Notes under the pieces: model-generated
What the model was told of the DNA's origin: nothing
Databases searched by the model: none
Seen by the model: the letters and a program-made list of their open reading frames with translations, nothing else
Shown: piece by piece, positions 35,283-45,948 of the stretch
How the letters are laid out: every line of letters starts with the position of its first letter
How positions within the stretch are numbered: position 1 is the first letter of the stretch
Translations under genes and position numbers: made by a program
Source: Lysobacterales bacterium
Lineage (GTDB): Bacteria; Pseudomonadota; Gammaproteobacteria; Xanthomonadales; Marinicellaceae
Length of the DNA: 52,196 bases
Assembly (NCBI GenBank): GCA_020442635.1
Contig: JAGRJR010000013.1
Location: 1-52,196, forward strand
Direction of reading: 5' to 3'

Positions 35283-36755
35283 ATGAAAACCAATTCTTTA
35301 CTTGTAATTTTGGCTGCCTGCTGGTGGGCCTTTTTAAATGGTTCGGCGCAGGGCGCTATCATTGTGGTCGATGTTGACAATGATTCCGGAGCACTGGATG
35401 ATGACTGCAGTTTACGTGATGCTTTGCTGTCAGCGAGCATTAACATTGCCGTAGACGGTTGTGTCGCTGGTGAATCTGAAGTCGAAGATGTGGTCATCAT
35501 CAATGTCAGCGGCCCCATTCAATTGAACAGTGAAATCCCTGTTTTTGATTCTGTGAGCATCGCCACTGCCATTGGCGCCCCCATGGTAGAAATCCTGGCC
35601 GCTGATGATGACAGAATTTTTAGAGTCAACAGCACCGGAAGTACAGATTTAAGTTTTTCTGTAGCCAATCTGAAGTTCACTGGCGGTACGGCACAAAGCA
35701 ATGGTGGCGGTGCGATCTATTTTTTCCGCAATGGTGGTACATTTAATGAAATTGTGATCAGAGACAGTGTTTTTGAAAACAACCATGGCTCATCAGGAGG
35801 TGCCATAGGACTGAATATGACTCGGGCCAATCAAGTTGAAATCATCAACAACCAGTTCATCAACAACTCATCAGAAAACCTGGGGGGCGCAATAAGCAGC
35901 ATCAGTGCCTTGAAAACGGGGTTGCCAGGGGCTGCATTGGTGATGTCGGGCAATGTGTTCAAGAATAACGTCACTGAAGGCAGCGGAGGTGCCGCATGGA
36001 TTACCAATGGTGCCAATTTTACTGCTGAAATCAGCGCCAATGATTTCATTGACAATCAGTCACTGGAAGGCGGCGGGGCGTTGTCTTTGTCTGGTGAAGG
36101 CATGATTTCCGGCACCATTTATCGCCTGCAACGTAATTTGTTTTACCGCAATCAAGCGGCCACCTCAGGTGGTGCCATTGAACTGTATTATGGTAGTCGG
36201 GTATTCATAGAACATTCAATGTTCCTGCAAAACCAAGCAAGCAGTCATGGTGGAGCCATCTATGCTTTCAAAAGCAACGCCCAAGTGAACACCTACTTGG
36301 ACATCAACCACAACACACTGGTATTGAATACAGCTGATTTTGGCGCAAATATTGGTATCACAGGGACTGAACTGCTGGCCAACAACAACGTCATCGCACA
36401 GCCCATCAATGGTCAGAATTGTTCGGGCAACTTCATCCCCATACCTCAGCTTTCTAAGTATAACATCCTGGGTACAGCCGGCTGTGGTTTTTTGGATCAG
36501 GAACCACTGAATATCCATGAAGATCCGCTGTTGACTGGTTTCACCTCAAACCCGCATTACTACCCTGGATTTTATCCCACCGTCAATTCACTGGCTTTGG
36601 ATGGGGGCAGCAGTGCTCTACAAGGTACTGACCTCAATGGCAATGCATTACCTCAGGATGGTGACGGCAACGGATCCAGCATCAGAGACATTGGTGCGCT
36701 GGAGGCCCCAACGGGCAATGACGTCATATGGTCAGACAACATGGGGCATAACTGA
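35283..36755 (+). CDS. Exported CSLREA-type beta-helix protein downstream of the sigma/kinase pair
   Basis: 490 residues; ATG at 35283, 62 bases after the kinase stop on the same strand. A signal peptide ends GSAQGA. Then IIVVDVDNDSGALDDDCSLRDALLSA is a clear CSLREA-type start with a second Cys at DGCVAG. Beta-helix turns with NGGGAIYFF, SSGGAIGL and SHGGAIYAF follow. The C-terminal region (ALDGGSSALQGTDLNGNALPQDGDGNGSSIRDIGALE) is of the choice-of-anchor-Q type. It ends NDVIWSDNMGHN, a degraded form of the shared tail. Its position suggests it is controlled by, or is an output of, the sigma/kinase pair. Confidence 0.88.
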   Translation: MKTNSLLVILAACWWAFLNGSAQGAIIVVDVDNDSGALDDDCSLRDALLSASINIAVDGCVAGESEVEDVVIINVSGPIQLNSEIPVFDSVSIATAIGAPMVEILAADDDRIFRVNSTGSTDLSFSVANLKFTGGTAQSNGGGAIYFFRNGGTFNEIVIRDSVFENNHGSSGGAIGLNMTRANQVEIINNQFINNSSENLGGAISSISALKTGLPGAALVMSGNVFKNNVTEGSGGAAWITNGANFTAEISANDFIDNQSLEGGGALSLSGEGMISGTIYRLQRNLFYRNQAATSGGAIELYYGSRVFIEHSMFLQNQASSHGGAIYAFKSNAQVNTYLDINHNTLVLNTADFGANIGITGTELLANNNVIAQPINGQNCSGNFIPIPQLSKYNILGTAGCGFLDQEPLNIHEDPLLTGFTSNPHYYPGFYPTVNSLALDGGSSALQGTDLNGNALPQDGDGNGSSIRDIGALEAPTGNDVIWSDNMGHN

Positions 36756-37316
36756 ATATCAAAAGCTGGGATAATTTTTGTATCTTATCTGAGGAAATTT
36801 GTTGAGCAGTTTGACTCGCTGAGCTAATTAGTAAGCCCTGAAAAAGTTCATCCAGGCCTTATTTATTCGGCGAGTCCATGCGCTTCACCCCTTCGGGGCT
36901 TTTGCATAAAAAAGTATTCCAAAAACTTTTTTCAGGATCGATAAAAAAAACCTTTTCGCAAAAGTATGATTTTGCTGATATTTTTTACCCTACTTGAGTC
37001 AAAGCTCAAGTCAGCACTTTTATGACCACACCGTCGATCAGAAAAATACACGGTTGTGACAATATTCTGGTCGAAAAAATATAAAACCCAGAAGTCATTT
37101 CTTATATTTGACAATAGAGCTTATGCATTTTTCAGGATCGACTAATTAAGGCAAACCTCAGAAATCAAGATAGTATCTCAAAACTAATGATGCTTAATTT
37201 AACTTTTTTAAAGCACCCATAACTCAACTAAGAAATCACCAAATGGTCATTCAGTCAAGAACTCGGCATTTGTTCCTGACTGAAAATATTTTATAAGTGA
37301 CTGGTTACTCGACCCA
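36756..37316. other. 561-base non-coding region with several small repeats
   Basis: No convincing gene is seen. It holds CCCC-TTC-GGGG at 36888-36898 followed by CTTTTGC (possible terminator of the beta-helix gene), a 14-base direct repeat TTTTTCAGGATCGA at 36928-36941 and 37128-37141 (exactly 200 bases apart), ACTTGAG-6-CTCAAGT at 36992-37011, and the inverted repeat listed at 37250-37284. The genes on its two sides converge. Confidence 0.7.
37250..37284. terminator. Inverted repeat at convergent junction, possible terminator
   Basis: TTCAGTCA and TGACTGAA pair perfectly; inside, after one mismatch, GAAC and GTTC pair around a 9-base loop. It lies 33 bases beyond the stop of the FG-GAP gene at 37317. 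No T run on the minus strand, so the role is uncertain. Confidence 0.45.
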
Positions 37317-39656
37317 TTAATCCAAGACGCCAATGGCCGGTGCATCCTCAAATCCGTCTCGATAAATCAGATCATCACCCAATTCACAAACCAGTAACAC
37401 ATCATGCACATCCTCCCCTTGTACCTGTCCTTGTGCATTTTGAATCATACAAGGTTGAATAGGGTTTTGCGCTTCCATAAACAGGGTCACTTGATAATTC
37501 TGAAAATCTTCAACTTGAGTTTTAAACACATAATCACCGTCTGATGTGACGATCAGATCATCCTCCCCATTGTTCTGTAAAACCAACCAATTTCCTGGTA
37601 ACAAGCCCAGAACTTCAACAGCAATGCTGTACTCAAGTGTTGTACATAGCACCTGAATATCAATCACATCATCACCTGATAATTGACCACTGTCATTGGT
37701 AACAGCACATGATTGATTGGGCGTAAGCGGCTGGCTCAATACCGTCACTGCATATCCTGTTTGATCATCTAATGACTGTGAGAAGCTAAAAGCACCGTTA
37801 TTATTGAGACTTAAATCGTCAGTTGCATTGTTTTGTAGAACCACCTGATTTCCAACAGCCAGACCTGACAATTCACCACCGATGAAATATTGGTTAATCA
37901 CACATTCAATCCCCAACTGGACTGCACCGCCTGTTATCGTTCCAGCAGCTGCCGTCGTGAAGACGCAGGTTTGGTTGGGTGTGTTGGGTTGTTGGGTGAT
38001 GCTGAATGAGTAGGCAGAACCATCATCTAATTGTGTCAAGGTCAGTTGTCCATTGGCTGTAACTGGATAATTATCTTGACCTTGACTGATGACCAGGGTG
38101 TTGGTTGGTGCCAGCCCACTGATATTGGCCATGATTGGATATTGATTGGTGACGCAATTTACCGTCACCACCACCAGATCATTGGTCACTGTACCGTTGC
38201 CATTCACTGCTGTACAGGTTTTGTTCGGAGACACTGGCTGGGTATCAACTGTGACTTGATAAACCTCATTCGAAAATAATTGTTCATTGAACGTCGACCA
38301 ACCATTACTGCTGACTTGTAAGCTGTCAATGCCGTTATTCAACAAAGTAAGTGACTGACCACCTTCCAAGCCATTGACGATTACCGACACTGTAAATGAA
38401 GTGTTAAACACATAGGCTGAGCCGGATTGATCACCCTGATCATCATCTTTGAAAGCACCTGCGATGATCCGACCACTCGAATGACTGACTGCGAAGCCAA
38501 ACTGATCATCCCAAGCCGCATCATTAGCCAGCAGTACATCACTTTGTTGCCATGTGCTACCATCATAATCAAACATATACACCGAACCGGATGGTAAAGT
38601 GACTGCTTCATCATCGCGATTGGCACCAATTAATATACGATTACCTAATAGACTGACATCAACACCAAAATTACCTCCGGTTGGAATACCAGACACATTC
38701 AGTTTTTGGCTTTCTGTCCAAACCGTCCCATTGTGTTCAAATACATAAGCTGAGCCTGAAGCGGTGGTGTTACCACTATCGCGATTGGCACCAATCACTG
38801 CCCGGTTATCTAACAAATCAACCGAGGCTCCAAACAAGGCTTGAGCTGCACCATCACTGGCTGTTAGCTTCTGAACTTCTGTCCACGCCGAGCCATTAAA
38901 TTCAAACACATAAGCTTTGCCAGACGAAGTACCGGCTTGATCACTGAGCATGGCGCCCACCAGCGCTTGATCACCATCCAATGAAACTGAGAAGCCAAAA
39001 CCATCGCCAGTAATACCATCTGAGGCGGTTAATTTGGTGGTTTGTTGCCAACTTGAACCATTGAAATCAAACACATATGCCGCTCCGGCATCGGTACCCG
39101 CATCGTCATCACCGAGCGCAGTGATCATGATCCGATCGCCATCCAAATCTAGATAACGGCCAAAATAGTCACTGCCACCAGCATCGCTTGCTGTGAGTTT
39201 TTGTTGTTCAAGCCAAGCACTGCCATTATATTGAAACACATAGGCTGACCCAGAATCACCCGCTGGTGAATTGTCCAGTGGCGAACCGATGACCACTCGG
39301 TCGCCTTGTAGACTGATGCTGCCCCCGAATCCATCGCCCTGGTCAGCATCACTGGCCATCAGCTTTTGTTGAAAGACCCAACTGCCACCATCGAATGTAT
39401 ACACATAAACGGCACCGGCATCGACTGCGACCTCATCATCAAAATCTGCACCTATCATGGCCACATCCTCCCACAATGCCACTGAAATGCCATAACGAGC
39501 CTCAGCCGCACCATCCGCAGCGGTCAACTTCTGTTCAAAGACGGCCTGCTTAATGGCATTCAACTGAGATGCCCCATCAAATTCATTACTGGCGGCCAAT
39601 ATCTGACTTGTACTGGCTGACAGTATTAATAACAGCCAAATTGAATATTTTTTCAT
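37317..39656 (-). CDS. Exported FG-GAP propeller protein with four tandem small domains and tail motif
   Basis: 779 residues; ATG at 39656 with GGAG about 8 bases upstream. A signal peptide ends near SQILAA. Residues about 35-410 form seven FG-GAP blades, each with F-G-x-x-V-x-L-x-G-D-R-x-x-I-G-A and SGSAYVFxxNGxxW. Residues about 415-755 are four tandem copies of an about 85-residue domain with G-L-x-x-G-x-x-L-x-L-x-N-N, YxVTxxxQPxxPNQxCxV and V-x-V-x-C. The protein ends DLIYRDGFE followed by ten further residues, so the tail motif is internal by that much. It resembles other secreted FG-GAP proteins; ligand unknown. Confidence 0.88.
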   Translation of the reverse strand: MKKYSIWLLLILSASTSQILAASNEFDGASQLNAIKQAVFEQKLTAADGAAEARYGISVALWEDVAMIGADFDDEVAVDAGAVYVYTFDGGSWVFQQKLMASDADQGDGFGGSISLQGDRVVIGSPLDNSPAGDSGSAYVFQYNGSAWLEQQKLTASDAGGSDYFGRYLDLDGDRIMITALGDDDAGTDAGAAYVFDFNGSSWQQTTKLTASDGITGDGFGFSVSLDGDQALVGAMLSDQAGTSSGKAYVFEFNGSAWTEVQKLTASDGAAQALFGASVDLLDNRAVIGANRDSGNTTASGSAYVFEHNGTVWTESQKLNVSGIPTGGNFGVDVSLLGNRILIGANRDDEAVTLPSGSVYMFDYDGSTWQQSDVLLANDAAWDDQFGFAVSHSSGRIIAGAFKDDDQGDQSGSAYVFNTSFTVSVIVNGLEGGQSLTLLNNGIDSLQVSSNGWSTFNEQLFSNEVYQVTVDTQPVSPNKTCTAVNGNGTVTNDLVVVTVNCVTNQYPIMANISGLAPTNTLVISQGQDNYPVTANGQLTLTQLDDGSAYSFSITQQPNTPNQTCVFTTAAAGTITGGAVQLGIECVINQYFIGGELSGLAVGNQVVLQNNATDDLSLNNNGAFSFSQSLDDQTGYAVTVLSQPLTPNQSCAVTNDSGQLSGDDVIDIQVLCTTLEYSIAVEVLGLLPGNWLVLQNNGEDDLIVTSDGDYVFKTQVEDFQNYQVTLFMEAQNPIQPCMIQNAQGQVQGEDVHDVLLVCELGDDLIYRDGFEDAPAIGVLD

Positions 39657-39980
39657 TGGTTTTCTCCGGTTTTACACTCCATTACAATCAGGCGGTAGAA
39701 AATCCGACATTTTTTTGTGTTTGAGTCTAAACCAACAACCAACTAAGTTTAGCAATATCAATCGAAGAAGGAATAAGGTGGACTTTAAATGAGAACTGAA
39801 TCGAATAGATGCCACAAAAGGTTAAGAATGACTTTTTCAGAGTTAACTAATTATTATTGGTTTTGGAATTGGTGACTGATATTGAATGGTGTGATTTGAG
39901 ACATCAGACTGAAAATGACACAGAAAAGCCCACCAACAATATGTCAGCAGGCTTAGTTTACACAACGAGGTGAATTGTGA
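39657..39980. other. 324-base gap between two exported-protein genes
   Basis: Contains the ribosome binding site of the FG-GAP gene (GGAG about 8 bases before its ATG) and the terminator-like stem of the upstream gene at 39926-39954. I see no gene and no clear promoter elements. Confidence 0.6.
39926..39954 (-). terminator. Likely terminator of the DUF7452-like beta-helix gene
   Basis: On the minus strand AAGCCTGC pairs with GTGGGCTT (two G-U pairs) around 13 bases and runs into TTCTGTG. It lies 27 bases beyond the stop at 39981. Confidence 0.5.
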
Positions 39981-41984
39981 TCAGTCAAAACTGTTGGCAA
40001 AGATGACATCTTTGCACTGTTCAATTTGTTGTGGATTGATAAGCACGTGGAATTGAGCACCTGTTGGCAAAGCAGGTACTGAGACAATGCCACCATTTTC
40101 TTGCTGCTGAAGAATCAGCCACTTTTCAATGTCCCTATTGTATTGGACAGCAACCGAATGACCATTAAAAGCATCATTTACAGCTTTTTGAGTCACTTGA
40201 ATTTGAGCACATGGAACCCCATTAATTAATGGATTGTCCAGAATTGTGTGGGTAGTTCCTGAATTATCCAATGTAGCCGTGTGTTGCCATGCGCTTTTAC
40301 TACTATCCTGATAGTACACATTGTAATTGGCACCATCCGGTATCGGTGCATTATCCAGGTTGTAAATATACCATTTATCAAAAATTTCGTTATAGTAAAT
40401 ACCTTCCGGATGATCATTGTAAAAACCCGTCCAGTGCTGGCTCACTTGCAAAATTTTATTGGGGTCGTCATTTAACTGTGAAACATCCAGCAATGTGAAA
40501 GAAAACGTACCTCCGCTCGCTACATGTTCGAAGGTATTCGCAGAATCCCCCACCTGTATCACATTAAAATTGACACCATTTTCAATTTCAGTCATTGTAT
40601 CTTGATTGAAAATATTCCATCGCCCTATGCCTCCACTGTACCAGATACCCGCGTTTGCATCGTTAAATAAGGAAAAATCACCTACTGGTTGAGTCGCGTT
40701 TTGAGTGATGTGTATTGATTCAGATGACGACAAACCATTAATAGCTGAATGTGACATCTGTGTGTTATAGCTACCACCTGTTGCTGTGTGAACGAAGGCA
40801 GTATCCCCGTATTCAAATGCGCCAATGTCAATACCACCTAGCTTAGAACGATACAAGCCATCGGCATCTACGTAGGAACCAGCGGTTACAAAAGTAGCTG
40901 CGTCTATGGCTGGAGAACCCGCAACCAACCGAGGGGTTAACCCACTTTGAACAACCGCTATGTGATCTGCAACTGTAATATTACTACCACTCACGGTATA
41001 ACCATTGTGACTATCTACACGCTGAAACATATTCGTTTCATTGGTCAACATATTGTTGTAAAGAGGATATCCGACACTTACACCAATTTCAGCATCTACA
41101 ATCAAGTTATTAATCAAATGAAATTCCAACGGAGTATCACCGTTTAGTCCCTCAATTGAAATACCAGAAGGTGTATCAATTAGGGTATTGTTGTATAGAA
41201 ATACATTCATTTCTCCAATCGAGGAAAGCCGAGACAAAGCGCGAATCATGCTACCTCGGAGGTAATTACTGATCAGATAAGAAGTCACTTTAGCTTGCGA
41301 GTTAAGTTTGTTCTGAATTTCAATCCCACTTCTGCCAACTCCTTCTATGATATTCGCAGAGATCATGTTGTACAAATCACCTAAACCGTTTCCATTATTG
41401 ATAAATACCCCCCAAGTGCCTTCATTTAATTTGACTGTATTTCCATATATATTAGCATTCCAGGAATAATCACCAGATGCAGGAATAAAAAGCTGAATTG
41501 CAGCATGTAAATCCCCAGAAATATTAATATGGTTAAACTTAACATCAATGTCTAGAGCCTGACCCACGGCAAATTGTCTCACATAAATTCCACTTGAGGA
41601 TGATTGTGTGATGTTATTTCCTGAAATTTCAATCAAAGCGTCTGTTATAGCCGAGGCTCTATTATCAATGGTGATTCCTCCATCGATCATTGTCATCCCT
41701 TTGACTCGCGTAGCATGGCTTCGGTTTTCCAAATGAATATTTTGACCGGCGCCAAAAGTTGGGCTAAACCCATCACCCGCTATCAATGAAACTGAAGAGT
41801 CGGTAGGAAAAAGGGTCTCATCAATTACCTGATTGGTTTTGATAATAATTGCGTCACCGTCAGCAGCATTGTTAACGCATGAACGCAACAAATCGCCACA
41901 AGAGCTACCCACACCTGTCCACTCATAATCAGTCGCTTGTGAACTTGATAAAAACATCAAAAAGATTACGATATATTTTTTCAT
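39981..41984 (-). CDS. Exported beta-helix protein with three DUF7452-like repeats and tail motif
   Basis: 667 residues from the ATG at 41984; a TTG ten codons earlier would spoil the signal peptide (MKKYIVIFLMFLSSSQA). Residues about 20-400 form a beta-helix of the right-handed type (many NNxI/GNxV turns), ending SPAIDAATF and DIGAFEYGD. From about 405 to 655 are three repeats of about 85 residues with FxHxATGGSYNT, HSAINGLSS, ITQN and GRWNIFNQD...NFNV, which resemble the DUF7452 repeat as I recall it. The end KDVIFANSFD is a form of the shared tail. Function unknown; secreted or surface-attached. Confidence 0.87.
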   Translation of the reverse strand: MKKYIVIFLMFLSSSQATDYEWTGVGSSCGDLLRSCVNNAADGDAIIIKTNQVIDETLFPTDSSVSLIAGDGFSPTFGAGQNIHLENRSHATRVKGMTMIDGGITIDNRASAITDALIEISGNNITQSSSSGIYVRQFAVGQALDIDVKFNHINISGDLHAAIQLFIPASGDYSWNANIYGNTVKLNEGTWGVFINNGNGLGDLYNMISANIIEGVGRSGIEIQNKLNSQAKVTSYLISNYLRGSMIRALSRLSSIGEMNVFLYNNTLIDTPSGISIEGLNGDTPLEFHLINNLIVDAEIGVSVGYPLYNNMLTNETNMFQRVDSHNGYTVSGSNITVADHIAVVQSGLTPRLVAGSPAIDAATFVTAGSYVDADGLYRSKLGGIDIGAFEYGDTAFVHTATGGSYNTQMSHSAINGLSSSESIHITQNATQPVGDFSLFNDANAGIWYSGGIGRWNIFNQDTMTEIENGVNFNVIQVGDSANTFEHVASGGTFSFTLLDVSQLNDDPNKILQVSQHWTGFYNDHPEGIYYNEIFDKWYIYNLDNAPIPDGANYNVYYQDSSKSAWQHTATLDNSGTTHTILDNPLINGVPCAQIQVTQKAVNDAFNGHSVAVQYNRDIEKWLILQQQENGGIVSVPALPTGAQFHVLINPQQIEQCKDVIFANSFD

Positions 41985-42169
41985 AACATTTATTTTATTA
42001 GTGATTATCTTCAACTACGCAATCACTTAAAAAAACACGACATATTTTTTTATCATTCTTAAAAAATATTCTTTGAACGCCTTTCTGAGATGAAAATTGC
42101 CACCAATCTTTCACCCATTTCTCACAAGTAAAGATTAAAATATCCTTTGTCTTATAGAGATACATCGAC

Positions 42170-43258
42170 TTGAAATACTTAAATACCACAGCATATCAAC
42201 ATGGCGATACCCTTAAAATTGGGGTGTTGCTGGTTAATTTGGGAACCCCGGATGCACCTACTAAAAAGGCTTTGCGGGCTTATTTAAGAGAGTTTTTATC
42301 AGATCCAAGGGTGGTGGAACCCAATTTTCCTCGCGCACTTTGGTGGTTGATACTCAATGGCGTAATCTTGAACATAAGACCCAAACGTTCAGCCAAAGCC
42401 TATGCCAGTATCTGGAACAAACTGGGAGAAGGTTCACCGTTGCTCGACATCAGTCGGCAGCAGCAACAAGCCATTGCACAGCAACTCAAGCAAGATAACA
42501 TTGAAATCGTCACTGAACTGGCCATGCGTTATGGCAATCCTTCAGTCAAAACCGGTTTGAGAAATTTAAAAGCCCTGAATATAGATCGGTTGCTGGTATT
42601 GCCTTTGTATCCGCAATATTCAGCCTCAACTACCGCATCGGTTTTTGATGCAGTGACAGATGAATTACAAACTTGGCGTTTGTTGCCTGAAGTGCGTTTT
42701 ATTAATCATTATCATGACCATCCTGCTTATATTGAGGCTTTAGCCAGCAGTGTGCAAAACCACTGGCAAGAACATGGTCAACCAGATCAATTATTAATGT
42801 CATTTCACGGTGTACCCAGACGGTATTTACACAATGGCGATCCTTATTATTGTGAATGCCAAAAAACCGGACGCTTACTGGCTGAGGCCTTGCAACTAAC
42901 CAGCGACCAATACCAGATTACCTATCAATCCATATTCGGTCGAGAGGAATGGTTAAAACCCTATACCATGGATGTGCTCAAAGGTTTACCCAAAGTCGGT
43001 GCAAAAAATGTGCAAATTATTTGCCCTGGATTTGCTGCCGATTGTTTAGAAACCCTAGAAGAAATTGCGGTTGAGAACAAAGGCTATTTTATCGAGGCCG
43101 GTGGCGAACAGTTCAGCTACATTCCAGCGCTCAATACCAATGCTGATCATATTAAGATGCTGACAGACTTAATTATCAAACATAGCCAAAGCTGGCTTGA
43201 TGAGGAAGAACGGAATTTCGTTAACACAGCTCAAATCTTTAAGGATTTTTCAAAATAA
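42170..43258 (+). CDS. hemH: Ferrochelatase
   Basis: 362 residues. An in-frame TAG lies just upstream and the conserved start GVLLVNLGTPDAPT comes about 17 codons after the TTG at 42170, so TTG is the only good start. Ferrochelatase inserts ferrous iron into protoporphyrin IX, the last step of haem synthesis. Landmarks include LPLYPQYSAST, SFHGVPRRY (catalytic His), GDPYYCECQKT, YQSIFGREEWLKPYT, and CPGFAADCLETLEEI with the catalytic Glu. The CxC and later cysteines may hold an iron-sulfur cluster, as in some bacterial enzymes; uncertain. Confidence 0.95.
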   Translation: MKYLNTTAYQHGDTLKIGVLLVNLGTPDAPTKKALRAYLREFLSDPRVVEPNFPRALWWLILNGVILNIRPKRSAKAYASIWNKLGEGSPLLDISRQQQQAIAQQLKQDNIEIVTELAMRYGNPSVKTGLRNLKALNIDRLLVLPLYPQYSASTTASVFDAVTDELQTWRLLPEVRFINHYHDHPAYIEALASSVQNHWQEHGQPDQLLMSFHGVPRRYLHNGDPYYCECQKTGRLLAEALQLTSDQYQITYQSIFGREEWLKPYTMDVLKGLPKVGAKNVQIICPGFAADCLETLEEIAVENKGYFIEAGGEQFSYIPALNTNADHIKMLTDLIIKHSQSWLDEEERNFVNTAQIFKDFSK

Positions 43259-43264
43259 TGGAAC

Positions 43265-43326
43265 GCCGGTACTTGCCGGCATCCCCTCAGAAAATTAATA
43301 AAGCTGGCGAAGCGCCGGCATCCCCT
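43265..43326. repeat. Two REP-like GC-rich hairpins between hemH and icd
   Basis: GCCGGCATCCCCT occurs twice in direct orientation (43275-43287 and 43314-43326). Each is the right part of a small hairpin: GCCGG-6-CCGGC, and GCTGGC-GAAGC-GCCGGC. The pair lies between converging hemH and icd stops and is GC-rich against its surroundings, like REP/bacterial interspersed repeats. Confidence 0.65.
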
Positions 43327-43327
43327 A

Positions 43328-45948
<2,621 letters not shown>

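Noticed and set aside
36932..37114. 60-codon minus-strand frame in the non-coding region before the FG-GAP gene
   Set aside because: It needs a TTG start without a ribosome binding site and overlaps several small repeats.
41998..42189. 63-codon minus-strand frame overlapping the hemH start
   Set aside because: Overlaps the well-supported hemH start and has no ribosome binding site or known domain.
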